Source: Candidatus Altimarinota bacterium
GTDB lineage: Bacteria; Patescibacteriota; Gracilibacteria; UBA4473
Assembly: GCA_018401175.1 (NCBI GenBank)
Contig: JAGYLK010000075.1
Coordinates: 1 to 5,153 of the forward strand
Length of the DNA: 5,153 bases
Reading direction: 5' to 3'
The position numbers were made by a program, and so were the translations under genes. This document shows positions 1-5,153 of the stretch, one piece after another (within the stretch, counting starts at the first letter, position 1; each line of letters opens with the position of its first letter). Under the pieces are notes generated by a model. The model saw only the letters and a list, made by a program, of their open reading frames with translations, was not told the origin of the DNA and ran no database searches.

Positions 1-68
1 AATGCCCACGAAAGTCCCAAGCCCACGATTAGTCCTCCGGCAGTGAGGAAAAGGGTCAAAGGTTCCAT
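1..68 (-). CDS. N-terminal fragment of a membrane-anchored protein, possibly DNA recombination protein RmuC
   Basis: Only the first 22 codons are present; the gene runs off the left edge. The ATG on the minus strand is the first usable start: the frame is open further upstream but holds no ATG, GTG or TTG. The visible residues begin MEPLTLFLTAGG and form one hydrophobic segment rich in Gly and Leu that ends in a Trp, so this is an N-terminal membrane anchor or signal anchor. RmuC proteins (predicted nuclease-fold, linked to limiting inversions) start with just such a short anchor before a coiled coil, which is why I suggest it, but any single-pass membrane protein would look alike. No Shine-Dalgarno sequence precedes the ATG. 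It lies 167 bp downstream of the fur gene on the same strand and could be read from that operon or from its own promoter near 212-239. Confidence 0.4.
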   Translation of the reverse strand, partial: MEPLTLFLTAGGLIVGLGLSWA

Positions 69-211
69 GTCAATTTGGTTTAAAAAATCAGGGGAAAGAG
101 AGCCCTCTGTGATGTTTTTCCGGATACGCCTGTTCGCTGGGATCGCCCAGGAAAAGGGTATAATTTATAAAATAAAGAAAAAAATCGTATTGAGAATTCT
201 ATTTCAGGTTG

Positions 212-239
212 ATATTAAGCGGTTTCTGGGAATTGTCAA
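212..239 (-). promoter_or_regulatory. Candidate sigma-70 promoter for the gene at the left edge
   Basis: On the minus strand a perfect TTGACA (239-234) is followed after 16 bp by TAATAT (217-212), a 4/6 match to TATAAT. Transcription would start near 205 and leave a leader of about 135 nt before the ATG at 68. The -35 box overlaps the TGA stop codon of fur (238-236). A second AT-rich -10-like stretch (TTATAAATTATA) lies nearer the start at about 160-174. The leader also contains a short CTGGG/CCCAG inverted repeat at 137-150. This is seen by motif only, and chance is a real alternative in AT-rich DNA. Confidence 0.35.
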
Positions 240-664
240 TTTTTCCGGCACTCTGAGCAGAGTCCACAAAAAGACATTTCTACTTCTCGCAAACCAAACT
301 GTTTTTCGCGATGGAGCTGTTGTTCGATTGATTTGAAATAATCAAGGAATATCTCTTCTGCTTTTCCACAATTATCACAAATCAAGAAGTGATGACTGTC
401 GGTTTTATTTTCCGGTTCGGCACAACGAAAAAATTTCCCCCGGAGAGAATGAATAAGATGTATAGCAACAAGACGATCAAGAATTCGATAGACAGTTGTG
501 AGATCTATTGGGCGCCCGGATTCTTCCAATTGCGTGCATATTTCCGTGGAAGAAAGAGGTCGTTCGGTTTTTTCTAATACAGAAACAACGTTTTGAACTC
601 CCGCTGTGATCCGCCACCCATGGGCAAAAAACACATTCTGAACTGACGACATAAATTCACTCAT
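236..664 (-). CDS. Fur-family metal-dependent transcriptional regulator
   Basis: A cytoplasmic DNA-binding repressor of 142 residues, the usual Fur length. The winged-helix domain fills residues 1-83, with the recognition-helix signature DLTTVYRILDRL at 54-65. The dimerisation and metal domain follows: HHF at 91-93, then the structural zinc cysteines C96-xx-C99 (in CDNCGK) and C136-xx-C139. C133 adds an extra cysteine where relatives usually have an aromatic residue. The metal sensed (iron, zinc, manganese or peroxide via iron) cannot be told from these residues. I chose the ATG at 664 because the family's N-terminus begins there; the frame extends to an ATG at 772, but that part overlaps the upstream gene and looks unlike Fur. 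A weak AGGG lies 9 nt before the start. It sits 58 bp behind the thioredoxin-CcdA gene on the same strand, so co-transcription is likely. It ends in TGA directly after the last Cys pair. Confidence 0.93.
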   Translation of the reverse strand: MSEFMSSVQNVFFAHGWRITAGVQNVVSVLEKTERPLSSTEICTQLEESGRPIDLTTVYRILDRLVAIHLIHSLRGKFFRCAEPENKTDSHHFLICDNCGKAEEIFLDYFKSIEQQLHREKQFGLREVEMSFCGLCSECRKN

Positions 665-722
665 CGTGCGCGACCCTAACAAAGTTGCGAATAGTTGGCA
701 AGAGAATTTTTTGGAAAAATAG

Positions 723-1862
723 TTAGCCCAGAATCTGGTTGAGAACAGAGGGATCAAAGAGAAGCGCTCCACCGATAAGAAGAAGTAATAATCCTCCTAT
801 CACATGAGACCATTGGACGATTTTTGGGGAGAAAACCTTGAGGGACATCGTCCACATTGCAATTAAAAATACGAGTAAATCGTCAAATATGTAAGCAATA
901 TCATATATTCCCAGAGCCGTGAGTTGTTGCCAGAGAGGAAGGTCCAATGAGACAAGTGTAGCGGTAAATGTTGTTGGGATGGCAAATGAGCAGAGAAGCT
1001 CAACGGAATTCACACTGAAGGCAAGACCAATTACCCCCAACAAAACAAACCAGAGGCTTTTTCTTTCCAATACGGAGGTCATGCGGTCGTGAAATTTTCG
1101 ACGACTCGAGGCATCACGAACACTACATTCTATTTGTGCTTTCCGTGCGACCCACAGGGTGTGTGCCCCCGTTCCTATAGCAAGAAGCCCTACGCCGCGG
1201 AACGCCCAGGCCATGGTACTTGTTGCCATAAGGGCTGTCACTTCCCCAAAGCCAAATAAGTAAGCTAGTAGCGCGCCGAAGTACAGGATTCCAGAGCTCG
1301 CAATGAAAATTCCCCCAATAAGCCACCGTCTTTTTTTTGAATCTAGCTTCAGGAGAAATCCAAGAAGAACAAAGAGAGACCACATGGCACACGGATTAAA
1401 TCCGTCTGCAAGCCCCAGTGCAAGAGCCATCATAGGCCAAGAAGCCTTGAGCCATTTTTCCCATCGAGGAGTGTCTTCCACCAAATTGGCGGCTTCTTCC
1501 AGAGTACAAGAAAGATCGCAATCAAGCGCATATATGTCTTTGAGAGAATCCAGAATTTCCTGACGCTTGAATCCAACGATAACTCGGTCGCCAATAATAT
1601 TTACGGGAACGCCCATGGCAGTTTCCCCTAGTTCGCGGAGTCGTTGTTGCAAAAGGAGTTGATTCCCTTTGTTGTGCCAGACTTCATATGTATTTACTTT
1701 GAGCTCCGTGTGGAAGCGTTGTACTTGTTCGAGCCATTCCATTTCTTCATGGCAATGAGAACATTCTGCACCATAAAAGAGATCAAGAACGGGCATTTGT
1801 TGTGCATTTGCTCCGCCAAAAAGAAGAAGCGCTCCGAAAAACAAAAACAATACTTTTTTCAT
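723..1862 (-). CDS. Exported thioredoxin/glutaredoxin-fold domain fused to a CcdA/DsbD-type membrane electron carrier
   Basis: A 379-residue thiol-disulfide exchange protein. Residues 1-20 form a signal peptide or first membrane segment (MKK, Leu/Phe core, ANA before QQ). Residues 23-112 form a thioredoxin-like domain with active site C34-SH-C37 and the cis-proline loop GVPVN (P86). A linker has a second pair, C115 and C119. From about 142 to 368 there are around six hydrophobic helices of the CcdA/DsbD type, with C158 in a GFNPCA motif and C291 in ELLCSF as the likely membrane redox pair, and a YDIAYIFDDLLVF motif near 320-332. By family knowledge it passes electrons from cytoplasmic thioredoxin across the membrane to the outer domain. 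It is compact compared with classical DsbD, and the redox domain is N-terminal rather than C-terminal. It is the first gene before fur on this strand and diverges from ftsE. There is no Shine-Dalgarno before the ATG. Confidence 0.88.
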   Translation of the reverse strand: MKKVLFLFFGALLLFGGANAQQMPVLDLFYGAECSHCHEEMEWLEQVQRFHTELKVNTYEVWHNKGNQLLLQQRLRELGETAMGVPVNIIGDRVIVGFKRQEILDSLKDIYALDCDLSCTLEEAANLVEDTPRWEKWLKASWPMMALALGLADGFNPCAMWSLFVLLGFLLKLDSKKRRWLIGGIFIASSGILYFGALLAYLFGFGEVTALMATSTMAWAFRGVGLLAIGTGAHTLWVARKAQIECSVRDASSRRKFHDRMTSVLERKSLWFVLLGVIGLAFSVNSVELLCSFAIPTTFTATLVSLDLPLWQQLTALGIYDIAYIFDDLLVFLIAMWTMSLKVFSPKIVQWSHVIGGLLLLLIGGALLFDPSVLNQILG

Positions 1863-1869
1863 CGGGGAA

Positions 1870-1882
1870 ATTCTGTCAGAAT
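1870..1882. promoter_or_regulatory. 13-bp perfect palindrome in the divergent ftsE / thioredoxin-CcdA gap, candidate operator
   Basis: The sequence ATTCTG-T-CAGAAT is a perfect inverted repeat with a one-base centre, lying in a gap of only 34 bp between two genes read in opposite directions. Because it is symmetric, CAGAAT (4/6 match to TATAAT) occurs on both strands, so the same element could be the -10 region for both genes, giving very short or leaderless mRNAs. A protein bound here would affect both. The -35 matches are poor (TTGCTT for the minus strand, a T-run for the plus strand). Candidate binders include the nearby Fur-family protein, but that is a guess. Roughly one such 13-bp palindrome is expected by chance in 5 kb, so only its location makes it notable. 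Confidence 0.4.
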
Positions 1883-1896
1883 GAAAAAAAAAAGCA

Positions 1897-2592
1897 ATGT
1901 TAAAATTCGATCAGGTGTCGTTGGAGCTGGGAAATCAAAGCGTTTTGCGAGATATTTCCTTCGAGATTCACCCAGAAGAAGTGGTGGCTATTTTGGGAAT
2001 TTCTGGAGCGGGGAAGTCCTCCCTTTTCCGGTTGCTTACCGGAGAATTGCGCCCAACAAAAGGACGTATTTTTTTAGACACGGTGCTTCTTTCTGATCTC
2101 ACGTCATCAAGTTTACAAAATTATCGGCGTCAGATTGGAGTTGCGTTTCAAGATTTTCGTCTTTTACCCAAAAAATCTGTTTTTGATAATGTTGCCTTTG
2201 CGCTTGAAGTCTGTGGAGAAGAAGAGAAGATTGCCACAAAAGTGCCAGAATTGCTTGATCTTGTAGGACTAAGTCATCGAATTGATGCCTTCCCGCATGA
2301 ATTGTCTGGAGGAGAAAAACAGCGCACAGCCATTGCGAGATCTCTCGTTCACGACCCCAAAATTCTCATCGCAGATGAAATTACCGGAAACCTTGATCCA
2401 CAAAATTCTCGAGACATTGGAGATTTATTGGCGCATCTTCATCTCACAAAGGGGTTGACGGTTTTATTTTCTACACATGATTTCGTTCTCGTGGAAGCAC
2501 TTCATCCCCGGGTAATTCGATTGGAAGACGGGAAAATTCTTTTTGATGAAAAAAACTGTCCGCTTGAAAAAGCTTTCCGTGGAGTACTCTAG
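1897..2592 (+). CDS. ftsE: FtsE-type ABC transporter ATP-binding protein, without an adjacent FtsX
   Basis: A complete 231-residue ATPase subunit. Visible in order: an A-loop region near residues 10-16, Walker A GISGAGKSS (34-42), Q-loop Q85 in VAFQDFRLLP, signature LSGGEKQR (136-143), Walker B ILIADE (156-161), D-loop GNLDP (164-168) and H-loop H194 in STHD. The stretch FQDFRLLPKKSVFDNVAFALEV (84-105) is the FtsE hallmark. In the family FtsE partners with the membrane protein FtsX to control cell-wall hydrolases at division. The residue after the catalytic Glu is Ile162 where nearly all relatives have Pro (DEPTGNLD). No ftsX follows: the next gene is convergent and ends 20 bp away. The start ATG fits the family N-terminus but has no Shine-Dalgarno; it is preceded by a run of ten A. 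LolD or another MacB-type ATPase is the main alternative. Confidence 0.85.
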   Translation: MLKFDQVSLELGNQSVLRDISFEIHPEEVVAILGISGAGKSSLFRLLTGELRPTKGRIFLDTVLLSDLTSSSLQNYRRQIGVAFQDFRLLPKKSVFDNVAFALEVCGEEEKIATKVPELLDLVGLSHRIDAFPHELSGGEKQRTAIARSLVHDPKILIADEITGNLDPQNSRDIGDLLAHLHLTKGLTVLFSTHDFVLVEALHPRVIRLEDGKILFDEKNCPLEKAFRGVL

Positions 2593-2612
2593 AGAGAAGG
2601 TCGGAATTGCGG

Positions 2613-3917
2613 TTATCTGTTTTCCAAAAGGCGTTCAAGGGCTCCTCTTTGATCATCGGGGAGAAGTAGTTGTACTTGTTGCAGGAACTGTCTGCCAGCA
2701 CCGCTTTTAGGAATTATAGATACCACCGAAATAATTTCTTCTTCTGGGGAAGGGGCATTTCTGATTTGTTGCGCAAGTGCAGCAATATATTGCTCCTGTA
2801 ATACCCATCCACGAGCGCGAAGTTCTGAGGGGAGTGGAGCGAATAATCGCTGAAGCAACACGTATCTGTTGAAGATGAGGAGACCGCTGTCAATTGTCAA
2901 AAATTGCGGATCTCGTTCGGTTTCTACAATATCAAGCAAGGTGTCCACCGCATATGCGTTTTCCAATAAATTTTCTCTCTCTGTCCGTTCCGCCAAACGA
3001 TCAATGACATCAGGTCTTTGAATTAAGTCTAGATTTTCGCGACGTAAAATCTGAAGGTTTCGAGAAGACTTGAGTACTTGTGCGATGGAGCGAAATGTTC
3101 GGTCTGCACTTTCGAATTCAGAGAGAGCCCTTTCGTTGTCTTGGTATAATCGCGCCTCAAGAGAGTTTAGCGCTTTTGTTCTCGCAATGAGAAGTTTTGC
3201 GCGAATTGCCAAAATTTGAGAGGAAGAAAGGCGAAGATCCTCGGGCATTTCCGGTGGAAGTTGCGTATCCGTTTGGAGTCGTAATTCTTCTCCCGCAGAA
3301 ATAAGGGCCTTGTCCTGGTCCCAGGAGGTAACCCAAATGTCATTTTGTCGGGGGCGAATGTGCGCCTCTCCACTCTCAGAAACAGATACGTTCAATGAAG
3401 CTGTCTGAATGGAGTCAATAGTTCCTCGATTTGTTTGGATAGAGCCCCCAGAGATATCTCCGTCGAGGGATCCTTTTACCAAAAAGAGAGAATCCCCTCG
3501 GGGGATTCGTATTTCGGCTCGCTCACTGGCGACAGTATTGAGAGATTTTCGTAATTGAATTTCTGCAGAAGCATTGTTTCCAACCAATATCTGGTCTCCT
3601 ATCCGGAGTGGAGTTTTTTCTGTTGCAATAAAGACTTCTCCGTTTCGAACGATTTCTACCAACCCGTTTGGGTGGAGTTCTCCAGCAGATCTTTCATTTC
3701 CAAATAAGGGGAAAAGAGAAAGAATAATTGCCCCGAAAGTGGCGGATCTGACCCAACTTGATTTCCATATTTGTTGCCATGGAGCACGCGGGCTTTTTTG
3801 GGAAAATTCAGCAAATGTTCGTTCGCGAATACGCGCCTTCTGTGCATTATTCACAGAGAGTTCCGTCTCTGTCATAAAAAATTCCTGTAATCGTTTTTGT
3901 AATTTTTCAAACCCCAT
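2613..3917 (-). CDS. FecR-domain single-pass membrane protein with long helical C-terminus
   Basis: A 434-residue protein of unknown exact role. Residues 1-54 are a charged, probably cytoplasmic segment with many Arg/Lys. Residues about 55-73 form a transmembrane helix ending in LFPLFG. Residues 85-215 match the FecR fold, an all-beta domain: NGEVFI, then the typical GDQILVGNNASAEIQL (107-122), and repeated short beta-strand patterns to AGEELRLQ. After a Pro-rich hinge (221-225), residues 226-434 look wholly helical and rich in Leu, Arg and Glu. FecR domains in other bacteria act in envelope signalling to ECF sigma factors, but no sigma factor lies in this window. The ATG at 3917 is chosen because an earlier one at 3992 overlaps the upstream gene. 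A later ATG at 3875 has the better Shine-Dalgarno (AGGA, 7 nt) and would remove 14 residues, but those (FEKLQKRLQEFF) form a plausible helix. It probably forms an operon with the prolyl isomerase 37 bp upstream. Confidence 0.75.
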   Translation of the reverse strand: MGFEKLQKRLQEFFMTETELSVNNAQKARIRERTFAEFSQKSPRAPWQQIWKSSWVRSATFGAIILSLFPLFGNERSAGELHPNGLVEIVRNGEVFIATEKTPLRIGDQILVGNNASAEIQLRKSLNTVASERAEIRIPRGDSLFLVKGSLDGDISGGSIQTNRGTIDSIQTASLNVSVSESGEAHIRPRQNDIWVTSWDQDKALISAGEELRLQTDTQLPPEMPEDLRLSSSQILAIRAKLLIARTKALNSLEARLYQDNERALSEFESADRTFRSIAQVLKSSRNLQILRRENLDLIQRPDVIDRLAERTERENLLENAYAVDTLLDIVETERDPQFLTIDSGLLIFNRYVLLQRLFAPLPSELRARGWVLQEQYIAALAQQIRNAPSPEEEIISVVSIIPKSGAGRQFLQQVQLLLPDDQRGALERLLENR

Positions 3918-3954
3918 GCCCTTTTTATAACGGAAAATAGCGGCAAATGTTACA

Positions 3955-4527
3955 TTATTCGGCAGAAATAGACTGAATAACAACTGGTTCAATGGGGCGG
4001 TCAGTAAGATCAGTTTTTACTCGAGTAATTCGGTCAATTACGGACATATTGCTGATGACTTGTCCAAAAACGGAGTGTCGTCCATCAAGAAATTGTGCGT
4101 CCTCATGTACAATAAAAAACTGAGAACCATTAGTGTCTGGTCCACGATTTGCCATTGATACAGCACCTCTGACATGAGAAAGCGTTTCGGAAATCTCATC
4201 TGGTAAAAATCCTCCATCAAAAGCTTCCCCGCCTGTTCCATCGGAATTTTCATAATCTCCTGCCTGAAGGACAAATCCCTTTATGACACGATGAAAAATG
4301 GTTTTGTCATATTTTCCCGCTTGTGCCAATTGGTAAAAATTTTCTGTAATATTCGGGGCTTCATCGCGAAAAAGTTTTATTTTGATGTCTCCCATATTTG
4401 TGTGAAGCGTTACAGTGCTTGGTTTTGGAGCAGATATCAATGCAGTAGAAAGGAGGGTTGGCTGTACCCAAAAAGAGAGTCCGATAAGAACTGCTCCGAT
4501 ACCAATTCCAAGAAAAATCTTTTTCAT
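3955..4527 (-). CDS. Membrane-anchored or secreted cyclophilin-type peptidyl-prolyl cis-trans isomerase
   Basis: A complete 190-residue enzyme that catalyses cis-trans isomerisation of Xaa-Pro bonds to help proteins fold outside the cytoplasm. Residues 1-22 are an uncleaved-type anchor or signal (MKK, then a Gly/Leu/Ile core ending FWVQP) with no lipobox cysteine. The cyclophilin domain runs from about 38 to 188. Catalytic and binding residues are in place: FHR at 78-80 with Arg80, Gln88 in GFVLQAGD, Met125, the signature GPDTNGSQFFI (129-139) with Gln136 and Phe138, and LDGRHSVFG (147-155) with His151. Phe146 stands where human cyclophilin A has the cyclosporin-contacting Trp, as is common in bacterial forms. 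Length fits a single-domain enzyme. No Shine-Dalgarno sequence precedes the ATG. It is the first gene of a probable operon with the FecR-like gene, and diverges from the exported protein at 4654. Confidence 0.95.
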   Translation of the reverse strand: MKKIFLGIGIGAVLIGLSFWVQPTLLSTALISAPKPSTVTLHTNMGDIKIKLFRDEAPNITENFYQLAQAGKYDKTIFHRVIKGFVLQAGDYENSDGTGGEAFDGGFLPDEISETLSHVRGAVSMANRGPDTNGSQFFIVHEDAQFLDGRHSVFGQVISNMSVIDRITRVKTDLTDRPIEPVVIQSISAE

Positions 4528-4564
4528 CGATTTTTATTCTGACGAACCCCAAAGGGGAGGTCAA

Positions 4565-4573
4565 ATTTTATCA
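4565..4573 (-). promoter_or_regulatory. Candidate extended -10 promoter for the prolyl isomerase / FecR operon
   Basis: The minus strand reads TGA-TAAAAT, an extended -10 element (TGn plus a 5/6 match to TATAAT). Transcription would begin near 4558, leaving about 30 nt before the ATG at 4527. No good -35 lies 16-18 bp upstream, which is tolerated with an extended -10. The short leader contains a CCCC-AAA-GGGG inverted repeat (4547-4557), and next to the ATG the octamer GTCAGAAT, also found in the palindrome at 1870-1882. Confidence 0.4.
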
Positions 4574-4605
4574 GCCAGAATGCAAGAAAAGTCCCCCCTT
4601 CTCCC

Positions 4606-4634
4606 TTGAAAAATTATTCAAAATGTGGTATCAT
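4606..4634 (+). promoter_or_regulatory. Strong-looking sigma-70-type promoter for the exported protein gene
   Basis: TTGAAA (4606-4611, 5/6 to consensus) is separated by exactly 17 bp from TATCAT (4629-4634, 5/6), and TGG directly before the -10 makes it an extended -10 as well. The start of transcription would be near 4641, giving a leader of about 13 nt before the ATG at 4654. That leader has no Shine-Dalgarno sequence, so translation would begin on a very short, A/T-rich leader. This is the best promoter match in the window. Confidence 0.65.
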
Positions 4635-4653
4635 TTCCTGATTTTTTCAAAAA

Positions 4654-5153
4654 ATGAAAACACAGGAACAAGAAAAACAATTTTGGGTAAAGGGCGCGCT
4701 GTGCTTCCAGAAGGTTGTGGCAACAGTTCTTTTGATTAGTTTTTCTGCCGGATTGGTGCATTCAGATATTGATTTGGATGGAATTCCTGATGCAATAGAT
4801 CCCTTTCCTGAAACCGCGATTCAGGCGCCGCGTATTTTGACGCCCTATGAAAATGAAGTTTTGTATACTCCATCAAGGGAAGTGACTTTCACGGGGACCG
4901 CAGAAGTGGGAAGCGAAATTTCTCTCTTCGAAGAAGGGATAACACAGAAGCTTTCTTGTCAGGAATCAAACGCGTCAACAGTGGATGGCACAGGGCTTCT
5001 TTTGTCCAAAACAACAGGGGGAGGAAGTGTTGATCAAGTGGCACTTTTGACAGGAGGGACCGTTGTTGCGCAAGATTTTTATAATACAAATTCGGATTCT
5101 GTGGCAACCACATGGAGAACAAACGCCACTGCCTCATGGGCGACGGAACAGAG
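4654..5153 (+). CDS. Exported protein with thrombospondin type-3-like Ca-binding motif and Ig-like domain (5' part)
   Basis: An open frame of 166 codons plus two bases that continues past the right edge with no stop. The protein begins MKTQEQEKQFWVKG, followed by a hydrophobic signal segment (about residues 14-34) and a likely cleavage near VHS (35-37). Cys17 does not fit a lipobox. Directly after this comes DIDLDGIPDAIDPFP (38-52), the Asp-spaced calcium loop of thrombospondin type-3-like repeats found in bacterial surface proteins. Residues about 58-95 (PRILTPYENEV, VTFTGTAEVGSEISLFEEG) match the pattern of bacterial Ig-like domains that end in a strand with a TGTAE-G-S turn. The rest is Thr/Ser/Gly-rich and not recognised. 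Secretion to the surface or beyond is the likely fate. The gene has its own promoter at 4606-4634 and diverges from the prolyl isomerase gene. Confidence 0.8.
   Translation, partial: MKTQEQEKQFWVKGALCFQKVVATVLLISFSAGLVHSDIDLDGIPDAIDPFPETAIQAPRILTPYENEVLYTPSREVTFTGTAEVGSEISLFEEGITQKLSCQESNASTVDGTGLLLSKTTGGGSVDQVALLTGGTVVAQDFYNTNSDSVATTWRTNATASWATEQ

Noticed and set aside
137..150. Inverted repeat CTGGG-ATCG-CCCAG as a terminator
   Set aside because: The stem is only 5 bp and no T-run follows it on either strand; at most it is a small leader hairpin.
43..336. A 97-codon plus-strand open frame over the fur 3' end and the intergenic gap
   Set aside because: It is antisense to the conserved Fur C-terminus, basic in composition, has no promoter or ribosome site and matches no family I know.
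665..772. An earlier ATG at 772 that would add 36 residues to the Fur-family protein
   Set aside because: It overlaps the end of the upstream gene by 50 bases and adds a segment unlike any Fur N-terminus; the ATG at 664 gives the normal 142 residues.
1644..2096. A 150-codon open frame on the plus strand across the redox gene start and ftsE
   Set aside because: Its translation is Lys/Arg/Phe-rich without recognisable domains, and it overlaps two well-supported genes in other frames, so it is a shadow.
2562..2576. GCTT-GAAA-AAGC followed by TTT as an intrinsic terminator of ftsE
   Set aside because: The stem is 4 bp, the T-run is three bases and it lies inside the coding sequence before the stop codon.
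3918..3992. An earlier ATG at 3992 for the FecR-like protein
   Set aside because: It would overlap the prolyl isomerase gene by 38 bases and adds a hydrophobic stretch with no Shine-Dalgarno; the start at 3917 or 3875 is more natural.
4588..4608. Pyrimidine tract with C-runs (G-runs on the minus strand) as a G-quadruplex or structured leader
   Set aside because: Only two or three G-tracts are close together, short of the four needed, and the stretch lies upstream of the predicted transcription starts of both genes.
4696..4704. Cys17 of the exported protein as a lipobox
   Set aside because: The residues before it read G-A-L, lacking the Leu at -3 and small residue at -1, and the hydrophobic core comes after the Cys rather than before it.
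4889..5137. An 82-codon minus-strand open frame near the right edge
   Set aside because: It lies fully antisense to the exported protein gene, which has a signal peptide, a recognisable motif and a strong promoter.

Overview
The window looks like chromosomal DNA from a free-standing bacterial genome, moderately AT-rich, with short intergenic gaps and genes on both strands. TGA acts as a stop here: the Fur-family gene ends on TGA right after its last zinc-cysteine pair, which argues against the recoded-UGA lineages. My best guess is a Patescibacteria/CPR-type organism (Peregrinibacteria-like). That rests on a glutaredoxin-CcdA fusion, a FecR-like protein with a long helical tail, and an exported protein with a DxDxDGIPD calcium motif. 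It is an inference from gene style, not a proven assignment.

Layout: (1) Positions 1-1862, minus strand, transcribed right to left: a membrane-anchored thioredoxin/glutaredoxin-CcdA fusion (723-1862), then a Fur-family metalloregulator (236-664), then the first 22 codons of a protein with an N-terminal membrane anchor, possibly RmuC (1-68). (2) A 34-bp divergent gap (1863-1896) holds a perfect 13-bp palindrome and a run of ten A. (3) Plus strand, 1897-2592: an FtsE-type ABC ATPase with no FtsX beside it. (4) Positions 2613-4527, minus strand: an anchored cyclophilin-type prolyl isomerase (3955-4527) followed 37 bp later by a FecR-domain membrane protein (2613-3917), a likely two-gene operon that converges on ftsE. 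(5) A 126-bp divergent promoter region (4528-4653). (6) Plus strand from 4654 to the window edge: the 5' part of an exported protein with a thrombospondin-type-3-like calcium motif and an Ig-like domain.

Most of the products act at or outside the cytoplasmic membrane: disulfide exchange, protein folding, an envelope FecR-fold protein, an FtsE-type ATPase and a secreted surface protein. Fur is the only clear cytoplasmic regulator. I see no tRNA, rRNA, insertion sequence, CRISPR array or convincing intrinsic terminator. I found no defence or otherwise clearly new multi-gene system; the most notable points are the palindromic divergent promoter, the atypical orphan FtsE and the FecR protein with no sigma factor nearby.
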